DNA of 64,000 nucleotides. Source: Linnemannia schmuckeri. Lineage: Eukaryota > Mortierellomycota > Mortierellomycetes > Mortierellales > Mortierellaceae. Below, piece by piece: positions 24,641-34,651 of the stretch. The position numbers and the translations under genes are program-made. The DNA lies in NCBI GenBank assembly GCA_029449235.1, contig JANATG010000002.1:2046001-2110000 (forward strand), in the 5' to 3' direction. The notes beneath the pieces are model-generated. The model was given only the letters and a program-made list of their open reading frames with translations. It did not search any database and had not been told where the DNA came from. Every line of letters begins with the position of its first letter. The first letter of the stretch is position 1.

Positions 24641-25018
24641 GGTACAGAGCCTTACTCAGCACCAGAATAAAAAAAAGAAACAAAAATCGCGCGGCACTTA
24701 GAGGATTCGATATGTAATTGATTAAGGGTTCCATGGCAAACTTAAGGGGCCTAAAAACGCGTATAAATCAAGCTGCGATCCGTCTCTGAAATTCTAACAC
24801 CATTTCTCTCTTTTCTCTCTTTCACTCCTCCTTCCTTCCCCTGCGCAGCACAGACGGACTTTCCAGCCACCTGCAAGGATTATTAAGGAGTAGTGAGCGA
24901 CAGACAGTAGTCACTTTTTTAGTTTTTTTACTCTTCAGACTTTGCTCTCAGTGCGAAGACCCAAAGAACTTTCCCTCTCTTCTCGACATCTCACTCCTTC
25001 ACACGCATAACACATACC
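24641..25018. other. Intergenic, BRD8-like 3' end to XPB promoter
   Basis: No gene seen. A pyrimidine-rich block at about 24800-24845 and another at 24955-25000 precede the XPB start. Confidence 0.5.
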
Positions 25019-28000
25019 ATGGGTACCAAGCGAGGACCATCTGATGGTATGCTTGCTCACTGTTGCATTAATATGCTGTCACCTTTCACGTCTCTTGTCA
25101 CCTTGTCACATTACATGCTTGACTTTTCAGAGTGTTCCCTCCCATGCTGAATCGTGTCGCCACCATTTTTTTTATTTTTATTTTTTATATTGAGCCTGTG
25201 TACTGTTAACACAGCACTGACGACGTTTACTTTGTTTTTGTTCTTCGTTTTCGTGAAACTTTCAGACGGCGAGAAATCGAACAGACGTCGTCGCGAACAA
25301 GGGCCTATGCATGATGTCGATATCCCCGAGATGGAGGATGATGATATGAATGAAGACTTCTCGAGCATGCTGAATGGTAAGAAAGGCTGCGTCGCTGTTG
25401 TTTTTTTACAAAAATGGTCTTGGTGAGACTGCTTGAGAACCTTTCGTACTTGGCATATACGCTGACGGGGTCTATATTGATATTCGCGTCGAAATAGTTC
25501 CCAAGAACGCGACAATGGACGTCGTGTCACAATCGCACAACTTTCAAAGGGACAGTGTGTCCAAGATTTTTGGCAACCACGATTACACCTGGCTCCCCCT
25601 CAAACAAGACCATGAGTCGCGACCATTGTGGATTACCGAGGATGGACACATTATTTTGGAAGGCTTTTCGCCAATTGCGGAAAAGGCCATCGACTTTCTG
25701 ATTACTATTGCCGAACCTGTGAGCAGGTACAAAGATCAATACGATTTCTCTTCTGGTGCTGTCGAAAGATGTGATTACGATATCATGCCTGTTCAAGTAA
25801 CTAAGACTATCCTTCGGCTCGAACCTAGACCTTCACACATCCATGAGTATCGATTGACGCCCTATTCGCTCTACGCTGCCGTCTCTGTCGGACTGGAAAC
25901 TGAGGATATCATTGAGGTGCTGAGTCGTCTCTCCAAAGTTCCTGTTCCTGAGAGTATCCTGGGACTCATTCGTGATTGCACATTGTCATACGGAAAGGTG
26001 AAGTTGGTCTTGAAGCACAATCGGTACTTTGTCGAGTCATCTCATCCAGAGATGTTGCAGAAGTTACTCAGGGATCAGGTTATCAGGGAGGCGCGCGTCG
26101 TTGGCGAAGATGATGCCAACTCTGCAGGAGGATTGATCACAGGAAAGGCACCCAACGCAAAAGATCTGACGATCCCAGGAATTAAGAAGGACGTGCCTGA
26201 CCCCAACAAGCCTGCAGCTGCTGCTGGTACCCAAAGCGAGGAGGAGATCTTTGCTGTTGTTGGCCTGGACAAGGATGACGATGACATTGAGCCGGATGAT
26301 GTGCATTCGTTCGAAATTGGCTCCAGCTCGGTTGAGGTAGAAATATTTGTTTAGCTGTAACGTGTCTCGCTTATTTTGTATATGAAAAGCAGTGTCTAAT
26401 GGGAAACGTCTCCTTTGTAACAATAGATCGTCAAGAAGAGATGTAACGAGCTTGACTACCCCATGCTTGAAGAGTACGACTTTAGGAACGACACCAGAAA
26501 CCCCAACTTGGAGATGGATCTCAAGCCCATCACCGTGATTCGTCCCGTAAGTCTCTTTGAAAGTATTTTGTGGCGCGACAATAATGCTGAAAGTCGGAAA
26601 TGTGCGACTAAATATCTATTACTATTTTTTGCTTTTGCGCCTCACAGTACCAAGAAAAATCGTTGAGTAAGATGTTTGGTAACGGCCGTGCTCGCTCAGG
26701 AATCATCGTGTTGCCCTGCGGTGCTGGTAAAACCCTTGTCGGTATCACTGCTGCATGTACAGTCAAGAAAAACACGCTTGTGCTGTGCACCTCGTCGGTG
26801 TCGGTCTTGCAGTGGAAGCAACAGTTCTTGCTCTGGTCCAACATCAAGCCCCACCAGATTGCCTTGTTTACGGCGGACCAAAAGGAAAAGTTCTTGGGAG
26901 CATCTGGAATTGTCATATCGACCTACAGTATGGTTGCCAACACCCGAAACCGATCGCACGATGCCGAGAAGATGATGAAGTTCTTGAGAAGTCAGGAGTG
27001 GGGCTTCTTGCTGCTGGATGAGGTGCACGTTGTCCCTGCCAACATGTTTCGTAAGGTCTTGACAACGATCGCCGCCCACGCCAAGCTCGGCTTGACTGCA
27101 ACTCTGGTTCGAGAGGATGAAAAGATTGACGATCTTAACTTTTTGATTGGGCCCAAGCTGTACGAGGCTAACTGGATGGATCTGGCTTCTCGGGGACATA
27201 TTGCGAACGTCCAATGTGCCGAGGTCTGGTGCCCGATGACCCCTGCCTTCTACCGCGAGTACCTTCGTGAGAACTCGCGGAAACGGGCTCTGCTGTATGT
27301 GATGAATCCCAACAAGTTTCAGGCCTGCCAGTATCTGATCCGGTACCACGAGGAGCGCGGCGACAAGATCATTGTTTTCTCAGACAATGTGTTTGCTCTA
27401 GTTGCTTACGCCCGCAAGTTGGAGAAGCCTTTTATTTATGGTGAGACAAGTCAGCAAGAGCGTGTCAGAATTCTGCAGAACTTCCAACACAATCCCCAAA
27501 TCAACACTATCTTCCTCTCCAAAGTTGGAGATACGTCCATCGATTTGCCCGAGGCTACTTGTTTGATCCAGGTCTCGTCGCACTACGGATCCCGTCGTCA
27601 GGAGGCTCAGCGTTTGGGACGTATTCTGCGAGCTAAGCGCAGGAATGATGAGGGATTTAACGCCTTCTTCTACTCGCTGGTCTCGAAGGATACGCAGGAG
27701 ATGTACTACTCGACCAAACGCCAGCAGTTCTTGATCGACCAAGGTTATGCATTCAAGGTGATCACCAACCTTGATGGAATGGACCAGGAACAGGACTTGG
27801 TTTACTCGACGCCTGCGGAGCAGCTGAGTCTTTTGCAGACGGTGTTGTTGGCGCAAGAGAGTGCAGCCGACATGAACGCTGACGTTGAGCACGATGACTA
27901 TGATTTGACTGGCAACACTGTTCGACGCACTGGAGCCGGTGGAGGATCGATCCTGAGCCATGTTGGCAGCTCTGTCGCTGGAGGCTCGAACGGCGCTAAA

Positions 28001-28150
28001 CGTTCTGTCGGTGGTCTGAAGAGCTTGTCTGGTGGTGATCAGATGGCCTATATCGAGTACAACAAGCCTGTGAACATGAAGGACAAAGACAAGAACAAGG
28101 ACAAAGGGGAGCACCACGCACTTTTCAAGAAGTACTACAACAAGAAGTAG
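25019..28150 (+). CDS. SSL2: TFIIH DNA translocase/helicase XPB (Ssl2/Rad25)
   Basis: ATP-driven translocase of TFIIH, opening promoter DNA in transcription and damaged DNA in nucleotide excision repair. Exons 25019-25046, 25266-25376, 25498-26336, 26427-26546 and 26648-28150 encode 866 aa, the family size. After an acidic N-terminus comes the XPB N-terminal region ([17 protein letters not shown]). Helicase motif I is LPCGAGKT at residues 388-395, the DEVH box is at 490-493, and the XPB-specific RED motif in [10 protein letters not shown] is at 521-523. Motif VI reads [11 protein letters not shown]. The C-terminus is Lys/Asp-rich and ends [11 protein letters not shown]. The first coding exon is 28 nt. 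It lies 315 bp upstream of the base-repair gene apn2 and about 16 kb from XPD, its TFIIH partner. Confidence 0.97.
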
Positions 28151-28465
28151 AGCGACCGGACCCTCGCACAGCGGACATCATACTCGCACGCACACACACC
28201 TATTTTGCATACTTTTTTTTTTTTTTATCTTATCACTTCTTGTCCACTGTTCTTCTTCGGCGATCCGCGTTTCTTGTCGTTGACAAATATGTCCAAGCAG
28301 GGCTGAATAAAAAACCATCAATAATCTAGATTTATGAAAGAGGTTGTTGACAACGTGCGCCACCAAATAATTTTATTTTCTTATAGTGGTCACTTCGGGA
28401 TTTTTTCATGTCGGTGTTGATGGATTGACTACTTAGCGAACCTTACTTCTTTCCTCGATTTAACC
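28151..28465. other. Intergenic, XPB 3' end to apn2
   Basis: No gene seen. It holds a CA repeat and an 18-T run near 28189-28227, and an AATAAA at about 28304 that could serve as the XPB polyadenylation signal. Confidence 0.5.
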
Positions 28466-30922
28466 ATGAAGTTTATGACCTGGAATGTCAACGGGATCAG
28501 GACCTTGATTCAATATCACCCCTACTGCGACGACCTGCACAAGAATTACAAGGCACTCCCCCTCTTACCACTCACGTTTCTACAAATGAATCTTGTTTTG
28601 GCATGTACATACCAACAACTCCCATTCCTCCCTGACATCGCAAAAAGTAACTTACTCTCTTCTTTCACCTGTTGCTTACACACACGCACACAAAATAGGA
28701 AATTCTGGACTACCTTGGCGCAGACATTATTTGTCTTCAGGAGACAAAGATATCACGCTCAAAACTCGATACAGATATCGCACTTGTTCCGGGCTATGAC
28801 TCTTACTGGTCTTTTCATCGGACCAAGTTAGGGTATTCGGGAGTGGTCATCTATGTCAAAGACCATATCAAGCTCTTGGGTGCCGAGGAAGGGATTTCAG
28901 GGATTCTTTCGGGGTACACCCCTGCACCTGGGCTTACAGTAACGACCAGGAGTCTTGAACAAGATGATTTAGAGGATTGTAGTGGCGACGATGACGATGA
29001 GCACTTGTCAGGCGGCAGCAATGGAATAGGAGTGCGGCGGCGGGGACAGCAGCAGTTGTCGTTTGAGCAGAGAGTAGCAGAGGCAATGACTCAGTTCCCA
29101 GATCTCGACAATGAGGGGCGCGGGCTGATCCTCGATTTCGGGTTCTTTGTGCTCTTCAACCTCTACTGCCCCAACGAGACTGATGACCAACGACGGCCCT
29201 TCAAGATGGCATACTACCGCCTCCTCGAGGCTCGCGTCCAGGACTTGATTGCGCGAGGCAAGGAAGTCATTGTAATGGGCGACATGAATGTTGTTCCGAC
29301 AGAACTGGATCATTGTGACCCGGAGAGATGGAAGAAAGAGAGTGGCGAGTCTGAGTTTGGGAATACTGAGCCGAGGAGGTGGTTTAATGCGTTTCTTGCG
29401 CCGAATGGGCCCTTGACAGATTTGTATCGTGTTTTTCATAAGGATGAGAGGGGGGCTTTTACGTGCTGGAACACCAAAATCAACGCCAGGTACGTGAACC
29501 GTGTTGCGTGTTTGTGAATTATTTTGACGTAAATTTCGATAGAAATAATGGTATTAACGCGCTGATTTAATCCCGTTACTCTTTTTCTGAATAGACCCTC
29601 AAATTACGGGACGCGGCTGGACTATATCCTTGTGACAGAAAAGTTGCTCCCCTGGTTCTCATCCTGCGATCGCCAACCTCATGTCGTCGGCTCTGATCAT
29701 TGCCCAGTTATCGCTGAGATGGCCGCTGAATTGGTACTGGACAAGGAGGAAGAGCAGTGTGGGACACAAGGACCACAGGAATCATCGCGCCAGCAACAAA
29801 ACAACCCATCGAAGGAGAAGCGGTTACTGCAGGATATTCTGGACTCTTATGGCGGGACGACGGATCACCCTTTGGCGGCGAGATTTTTTGATGAGTTTTC
29901 TGGAAAGCAGCAAAAACTGTCTGCTTTCTTTAAAAAACCTGCTTCTTCAACTGGTACACCAGCAGCGGCCAAACTGACAACGACGACCGCGATTGGAACG
30001 ATCGCTTTCATGGACAACAAACGACCCATGGGCTCACAGGCAGATGAGGACGACAGTAGTGCGCCAAGAAAAAAACCCTTCTTAGCCGCAGCAACAACGC
30101 CAACCCTTCCGAGCACCCCGCCACCACCAGGAGCAGGTTCACAAATAAGGACCTCTACTATTGACAGTATACCTAAGCCTATTATCAAACCGACCAACAA
30201 ACCTGGTTCTTCCACCGCTACCAAGAAATCAGCAACCGCCGCCGCTAAACCATCAGGACAGCAGACCATGCTCTCATTCTTTGGGATCCCTGCCAAGAAA
30301 CCAGGAAAGGAAACGACACTTAGCAACGACAATTTATCACAGCAACAGGACAAGACCAGTGTCTATGACGCTCCTCAGAAACCTGCACCTTCACCTTTAC
30401 CCACGGCGATATCGGCATCACGCGAGTCGTCGATCGGATCCTCGCAGGAATCTTTGTCACTGCCAACATTCACCACCGCAGCGCCGTCGTCCTCGTCCTC
30501 GTCAACTACAGCGACATCAACGTTCTCGCCTCAGGATTATGCAGACTGGATCCCAGGCTCTCAGGAAGTACTTCCCTTCTCGATTAATGGCGAAACAACA
30601 ACGTCCAAATGGCAGACGCTGTTCACGCCCAAGACGATCCCCAAATGCAAGTTCCATAACCAGCCCTGTACAGAGTATACCGTCAACAAGAAGGGACCTA
30701 ACAAGGGACGGCGGTTCTTTTTGTGTTCTTTGTAAGTTAGCCTCGGTACTTGCCGCCGTTGCTATTTTGCTGATCCGAGGGTATGATGTAGTATTAATCA
30801 TTTCTCTTTTTTCGTATGTATTTTTTAGACCGGTGGGTCCGAGTGGTGATAGGATCGGGCAGAGCCCTGATCACCGCTGCAATTATTTTGAATGGCTAAA
30901 CCCAGAAAAAAGAAAACAATAA
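28466..30922 (+). CDS. apn2: AP endonuclease 2 (Apn2/APEX2) with GRF zinc finger
   Basis: Cuts DNA at abasic sites and trims blocked 3' ends in base-excision repair. Exons 28466-28552, 28699-29489, 29595-30731 and 30829-30922 give 702 aa. Endonuclease/exonuclease/phosphatase motifs are complete: TWNVNGIR at the start, catalytic Glu in CLQETK (residue 44), GDMN (223-226) and SDH (326-328). A Ser/Pro-rich tail carries two PCNA-interaction boxes, QQKLSAFF (398-405) and QQTMLSFF (515-522). A C-terminal GRF zinc finger follows (PKCKFHNQPC, then GRRFFLCSL and HRCNYFEWL). Intron 1 seems to use a GC donor (AAG|GCACTC): homology puts the junction there, and no in-phase GT donor nearby is as good. Its stop codon is 24 bp from the stop of the convergent methyltransferase. 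Confidence 0.92.
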
Positions 30923-30923
30923 A
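30918..30923 (+). terminator. AATAAA hexamer overlapping the apn2 stop codon
   Basis: The apn2 stop TAA (30920-30922) sits inside AATAAA. If used as the polyadenylation signal, cleavage would fall inside the convergent methyltransferase gene. Confidence 0.5.
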
Positions 30924-30945
30924 TCAGCCCTGACTGGCCTCTTCA

Positions 30946-30951
30946 TTTATT
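30946..30951 (-). terminator. AATAAA hexamer overlapping the methyltransferase stop codon
   Basis: On the minus strand the stop TAA (30949-30947) also lies inside AATAAA, so the two convergent genes have mirror-image ends 22 bp apart. Confidence 0.5.
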
Positions 30952-31909
30952 GGTCTAAGGGGCGACGCTGACAGAGAAAGAGGAAGATGTCATCGCTTTG
31001 ATAATTGGGATCCTGCTCTTCCGACTTGATATCCCTGAACGTAAAAGATTTGCCGAGCATCTCAAAGAACTCCATCTCTTCTGAAAAGTTGCGCTTCTCA
31101 AAAGCGACGATCAGTTTCGAGGACGTTGCACTTCCGGGTCGAAGGAGACGGGTCAGTGTTCCTGTGAGGGGTGCGTAGAGGGCCGGAAACCAGATGCAGT
31201 CGCTAAGAATCACTAGATCCCATTCTGTTAATACAATGTCGTCCGCGTTGGGTGCTACTGGTGCTACTGTTGTTGCTGCTGGTGATGATTCTGATGCGGT
31301 TGTTGAGTCCGTTTCCGTTGTAGGGACTGATCCTTTTGATGAAGATTTGTCTCCTTCCAAACCTGATTCCTTCTCAACAACTTCGGTCTTGACCCCGCTC
31401 ACAGCCTCCCAGTCCAAGACGCGCGCCTCAAGTTCAATTCCTGTCGCAGGGTTCTTCTCCATGTTCCTCTGAAGCAACGGCAAGACGTTTGCCTTGTCCG
31501 TCAAGACGATCCTTGCTTTGTGGCCCGTAGCACTCAACAACCTGGCGACTGCTAATCCGACGAGTCCAGTTCCTGACCCGAGTTCGAGGATGTTGAGGAT
31601 GTTCCGTTTCGATCTTGAGGCAGTCGCTGAAGAGGTAGCGAGGATGTTTGATTTTTCAAGGTATTTGGAGAGAACAATTGCTGTATCCCAGACCGTTGAG
31701 CCCACGCCTCCGTGCCTACTCAAAACAAGGAAGAGAGAAAGTTGTTAGATAATTGCTTGCGTATGTTTGTGAGTAAAGTAATGACATGGTGCCGTAAGGG
31801 CGAAAGGTAGCGCGTACAGGAGTCCGGAAGGATCTTCAAAGATCTCGAGGGGTTCAATGGAGTAATTGTTGAATTCATATTCCCGTGAGGAGAGGTCGAC
31901 GGTGTCCAT
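30947..31909 (-). CDS. METTL21/VCPKMT-like protein-lysine methyltransferase
   Basis: Predicted class I S-adenosylmethionine-dependent methyltransferase acting on protein lysines. Exons 31909-31818 and 31715-30947 give 286 aa. Across the junction the protein reads SGLLHGGVGSTVWDTAIVL, a family hallmark. The SAM-binding glycine motif is LELGSGTGLVG (residues about 74-84). The conserved post-motif region is LVILSDCIWFPALYAPL, in which the usual DxxY/DCxY element appears as D-C-I-W. A Ser/Thr/Glu-rich insert of about 45 residues sits before that region. The family includes enzymes for VCP/p97, Hsp70 and elongation factors, so the substrate is open. The gene is divergent from the DUF952 gene, 253 bp apart. 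Confidence 0.85.
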
Positions 31910-32162
31910 GGCGCAATGTTCTTTGAAGGTTGTGAAGAAAGGGAAGTGTAAATGTGTTAAAAGGCAGAGAAAGAAAAACGAACGAAGGAAAAGGAAGGTG
32001 ATAAAGAAACGGACATTCAGTTCAAAAGACGCGTAAGTGCAAGCAAAGCGAAGAATCCACTGGATTCACACGCCACCATTTCTTTTAAATCTTTTGTCAG
32101 CGCAACTCAAGAGACACTTTCGCTCCACTTCCCTTATTACACAAACAGAATCACGCAGAATA

Positions 32163-32582
32163 ATGTCCAACCACCCACTGGCCCCCTCCGTCGACCCCGA
32201 GTTCGTCTACAAACTGATCTCACCCGCCTCAGCCTTCAACCCATCCGACAAGGTCCTCCCCCTCTCAGCCCTCGACATGGCCGACGGCTTCTACCACCTC
32301 TCCACTTCTGCCCAAGTCCCCGGAACCGCCAATCGGTTCTTCCCAAAGTCGAAATTCAACGACCTCCTAATCCTCAAGATCAAGTTTGAGGCCATCAAGC
32401 CTCAAGTGAAATGGGAAGCTGCCAAGGGTGAACACCCGACGGATGTCAGCAGGATCTTTCCGCATGTTTATGGAGATCTTGTGCAAGAGGAGGCGATCGT
32501 GGGGACGATTCTGTGTGAGTGGGATGAGGTTACGGAGGCGTGGGACTTTTCTTCTGGGTGGGAGGACCGTCTTCAGAAGTAG
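32163..32582 (+). CDS. DUF952-family protein
   Basis: Single-exon gene of 139 aa. The conserved core is MADGFYHLSTSAQVPGTANR, with hydrophobic strands LLILKIKF and the histidine in IFPHVYGDL, typical of the small DUF952 fold. DUF952 is distantly related to ADP-ribosyl-transfer-type folds, but no activity is established. ATG at 32163 is chosen; an in-frame GTG upstream is not a credible fungal start. No signal peptide or membrane segment. An AATAAA at 32600-32605 is followed almost at once by 27 A residues. Confidence 0.85.
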   Translation: MSNHPLAPSVDPEFVYKLISPASAFNPSDKVLPLSALDMADGFYHLSTSAQVPGTANRFFPKSKFNDLLILKIKFEAIKPQVKWEAAKGEHPTDVSRIFPHVYGDLVQEEAIVGTILCEWDEVTEAWDFSSGWEDRLQK

Positions 32583-33023
32583 ATTTTTTTTGTTCTCTGA
32601 ATAAACCAAAAAAAAAAAAAAAAAAAAAAAAAAAGAAGCATGATAACCAACGACCTAGAACTTCTTCAAGTGCTTTCGATCGAAGCGTGTGAGCTCTGTT
32701 TCTACTTGATACATGAGTATCCTTTTGGACGACCAAAGATCCTTAGACGAACCTTTTATTCTTCGAATCGAACGGCACAACGGCGAGAAGACAATTGGTG
32801 TAGTTTTTGATTGGGCCACCACTCGTTCGTTGTCCTTGTGCTTCCACTTTCATCGAGTGGTCGAGTCCCTTCCTTCCAAAAAGAGCCCTTCGTTCGCACA
32901 CTCACTCGCTCGACTATCATCCTCCGTTTACTCTCTTCTTTCTTTTCTTCTCTTCACACTCAACTGTCCCTCCCACCTCCAACCAGCAAGAAACAACAAC
33001 AACAATAATCAAGACCCACCAAG
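32583..33023. other. Intergenic, DUF952 3' end to membrane-protein promoter
   Basis: Contains the 27-A run and, at 32840-33005, a C/T-rich leader ending in CAA repeats before the next ATG. No gene seen. Confidence 0.5.
32608..32634 (+). repeat. Poly-A tract, 27 nt
   Basis: Uninterrupted A run just 3' of the DUF952 AATAAA. Similar runs occur in five other intergenic places in the window. Confidence 0.95.
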
Positions 33024-33638
33024 ATGATGTCCAAGATCCTCCCCGATATCACAACCCAGTACGGCCTCCGCCAGTACCAGCTCACTTTCCTCGGCTTCGT
33101 TGTCATCCACGGCTTCCTCCACACCGCCCTCTTCATGGACGGAATGGTCTCCCATCTCTTCTTTGTTCCTGAGATCATCACTCTCATTTACATCTACTTC
33201 TTCCCTGCCGAATACACCGTCCGCCCTCTCTCAAAACTTCGCAACCAACTCCCTATCCAATTGACGTTTGCTGCACTCTGGGCCTCGTACCACATCTTCC
33301 TCCCCCTCCAGGGCAACGTCTCTCTCTTCTCGCCTAAGGAAATCCTCCTCGAGGAAGTTGCAAAGACCCTTCGTCAGAACGCCGGTCAGGAGGCAGCAGC
33401 AGTTACTCAAGAGAAGCAGCAGGATGGTCAGGACCAGGAGAACGCTGTTCCTTATACTCCTTATGCCAACCAGATGGCTATCTTCATGGGCGGTCTTGGT
33501 GGTTTGGGCGTCTTGATCGGAGCCTGGTTCATCATTGAGGCCTTTTTCGTTATGCTCAAGTACCTTGCGTACACTCAGGTCGAGAAGGACAAGAAGATCG
33601 AAGCTGCCCCTGCTGCTGCTGCCAAGAAGGAGAACTAA
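33024..33638 (+). CDS. Unrecognised multi-pass membrane protein
   Basis: Single exon, 204 aa. I do not recognise the family. Four hydrophobic stretches are visible: about residues 18-38 (FLGFVVIHGFLHTALF), 43-62 (HLFFVPEIITLIYIYFF), 76-96 (IQLTFAALWASYHIFLPL) and 150-178 (MGGLGGLGVLIGAWFIIEAF). Between the third and fourth lies a charged Gln/Glu segment, and the C-terminus is Lys/Ala-rich ending KKEN. There is no cleavable-looking signal peptide. The clean C/T-rich leader and C-rich codon use suggest good expression. Two ATGs, at 33024 and 33027, are equally possible starts. Confidence 0.75.
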   Translation: MMSKILPDITTQYGLRQYQLTFLGFVVIHGFLHTALFMDGMVSHLFFVPEIITLIYIYFFPAEYTVRPLSKLRNQLPIQLTFAALWASYHIFLPLQGNVSLFSPKEILLEEVAKTLRQNAGQEAAAVTQEKQQDGQDQENAVPYTPYANQMAIFMGGLGGLGVLIGAWFIIEAFFVMLKYLAYTQVEKDKKIEAAPAAAAKKEN

Positions 33639-34240
33639 ATTCAAGCAGGGATAGGATTCGACACACTCTCATGCTCACGCCTTTGCTTTTCGTCCGTAGA
33701 CTGTACTTTTAACTTTCTTTTTCTTCTAATACATAACACGCCACAAGGACATATCCCTTTCGTGTTTTGTTGCAATCAATTGTGTGGTTATCATCCTCAA
33801 CAAACAAAAGTACACCGATCAGAGTGGAGCTTACTATCCAATCTTTTGTTGTCGGTCTTTTTTCTTATCAAAAAGTGTACGCGTGGGGAGGGGGAAACTT
33901 AAAGCAACCAAGAAAAAGCAAAACGATCGAAGAGTGGTGAGCCAGTAGAGACAAATCTAGCCAGGGACGAATTGGAAAAGAAAATGGCCGAACCAATTAT
34001 CGTGGGCTGGAGCCCATGGGAAGGCCAGGCAATCATGTGACAACTTGGATGTGGGGATCTTGAGGGGAGTTGCCCTTGGTTGGCCGAGGCGTTGGCGGCA
34101 GTGCCAGGTGTGACAGGGTCACTAGGCGAGAGAGAGGGAGAAGGGAAAATGGAGTTCTCCTCTACAACCCCTGTATTCAAAGGTGTGTCTCCAGGATCGA
34201 CGGGCATAACTCAGATAGTAGGCAAACGAGGAAAAAAGGA

Positions 34241-34275
34241 TGTGTATGTGTGTATGTGTGTATGTGTGTGTGTGT
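34241..34275 (+). repeat. TGTG/TATG microsatellite
   Basis: Alternating TG dinucleotides with TATG interruptions, about 35 bp. Confidence 0.9.
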
Positions 34276-34320
34276 TGTCTGTCTTCTCAATATCGCAATA
34301 AAAAACAGTGACTCTCAAGA

Positions 34321-34345
34321 CCTGCTCGTATCGTGGAAGAAGGTG
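34321..34345 (+). repeat. 25-bp direct repeat, copy 1
   Basis: Begins CCTGCTCGTATCG and ends GAAGAAGGTG. It is identical to positions 34421-34445. Confidence 0.9.
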
Positions 34346-34420
34346 ATTTTATGTCAATAGCTATTCTCTAAAGACTGGAAACTACTACTGCTCCTAATGG
34401 TCAAAAAGGTACAGTGCTTA

Positions 34421-34445
34421 CCTGCTCGTATCGTGGAAGAAGGTG
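34421..34445 (+). repeat. 25-bp direct repeat, copy 2
   Basis: Identical to 34321-34345, with an offset of exactly 100 bp. Read on the minus strand it ends in GCAG followed by GTAAGC, which looks like a splice donor; copy 1 lacks that donor. Confidence 0.9.
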
Positions 34446-34651
34446 CTTTTCCAGGCAAACGCGTAAAATAGTCAAATTTGCCATCAGAAGCTAAGCCACT
34501 CAAAATCACCATATGGACAACTTGACAATTCTGACACGTTGCGCGTAGCAAAAAAACTACTAAATCACCGCAGCTCTTTTTTGCTTTCCTTGCCCCTCTT
34601 TTCTTTCCAATTCTTAACCCTTCTCCTCCTCTCTTCACCTCAGTCCATACT

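Larger units (their letters stand above)
33639..34651. other. Intergenic with simple repeat and duplicated 25-bp segment
   Basis: An open minus-strand frame of 102 codons at 33899-34207 (Ser/Pro-rich, unrecognised) is not supported enough to call. The interval also holds a TG/TATG microsatellite and two copies of a 25-bp sequence. A C/T-rich leader at about 34570-34645 belongs to the F-box gene. Confidence 0.45.

Noticed and set aside
27398..28117. 239-codon minus-strand frame inside XPB
   Set aside because: It is antisense to helicase motifs IV-VI, which are clearly coding on the plus strand.
32163..32634. DUF952 gene as a processed retrocopy because of its 27-A tail and lack of introns
   Set aside because: No target-site duplication is visible, several other A/T runs stand without genes, and single-exon genes are common here.
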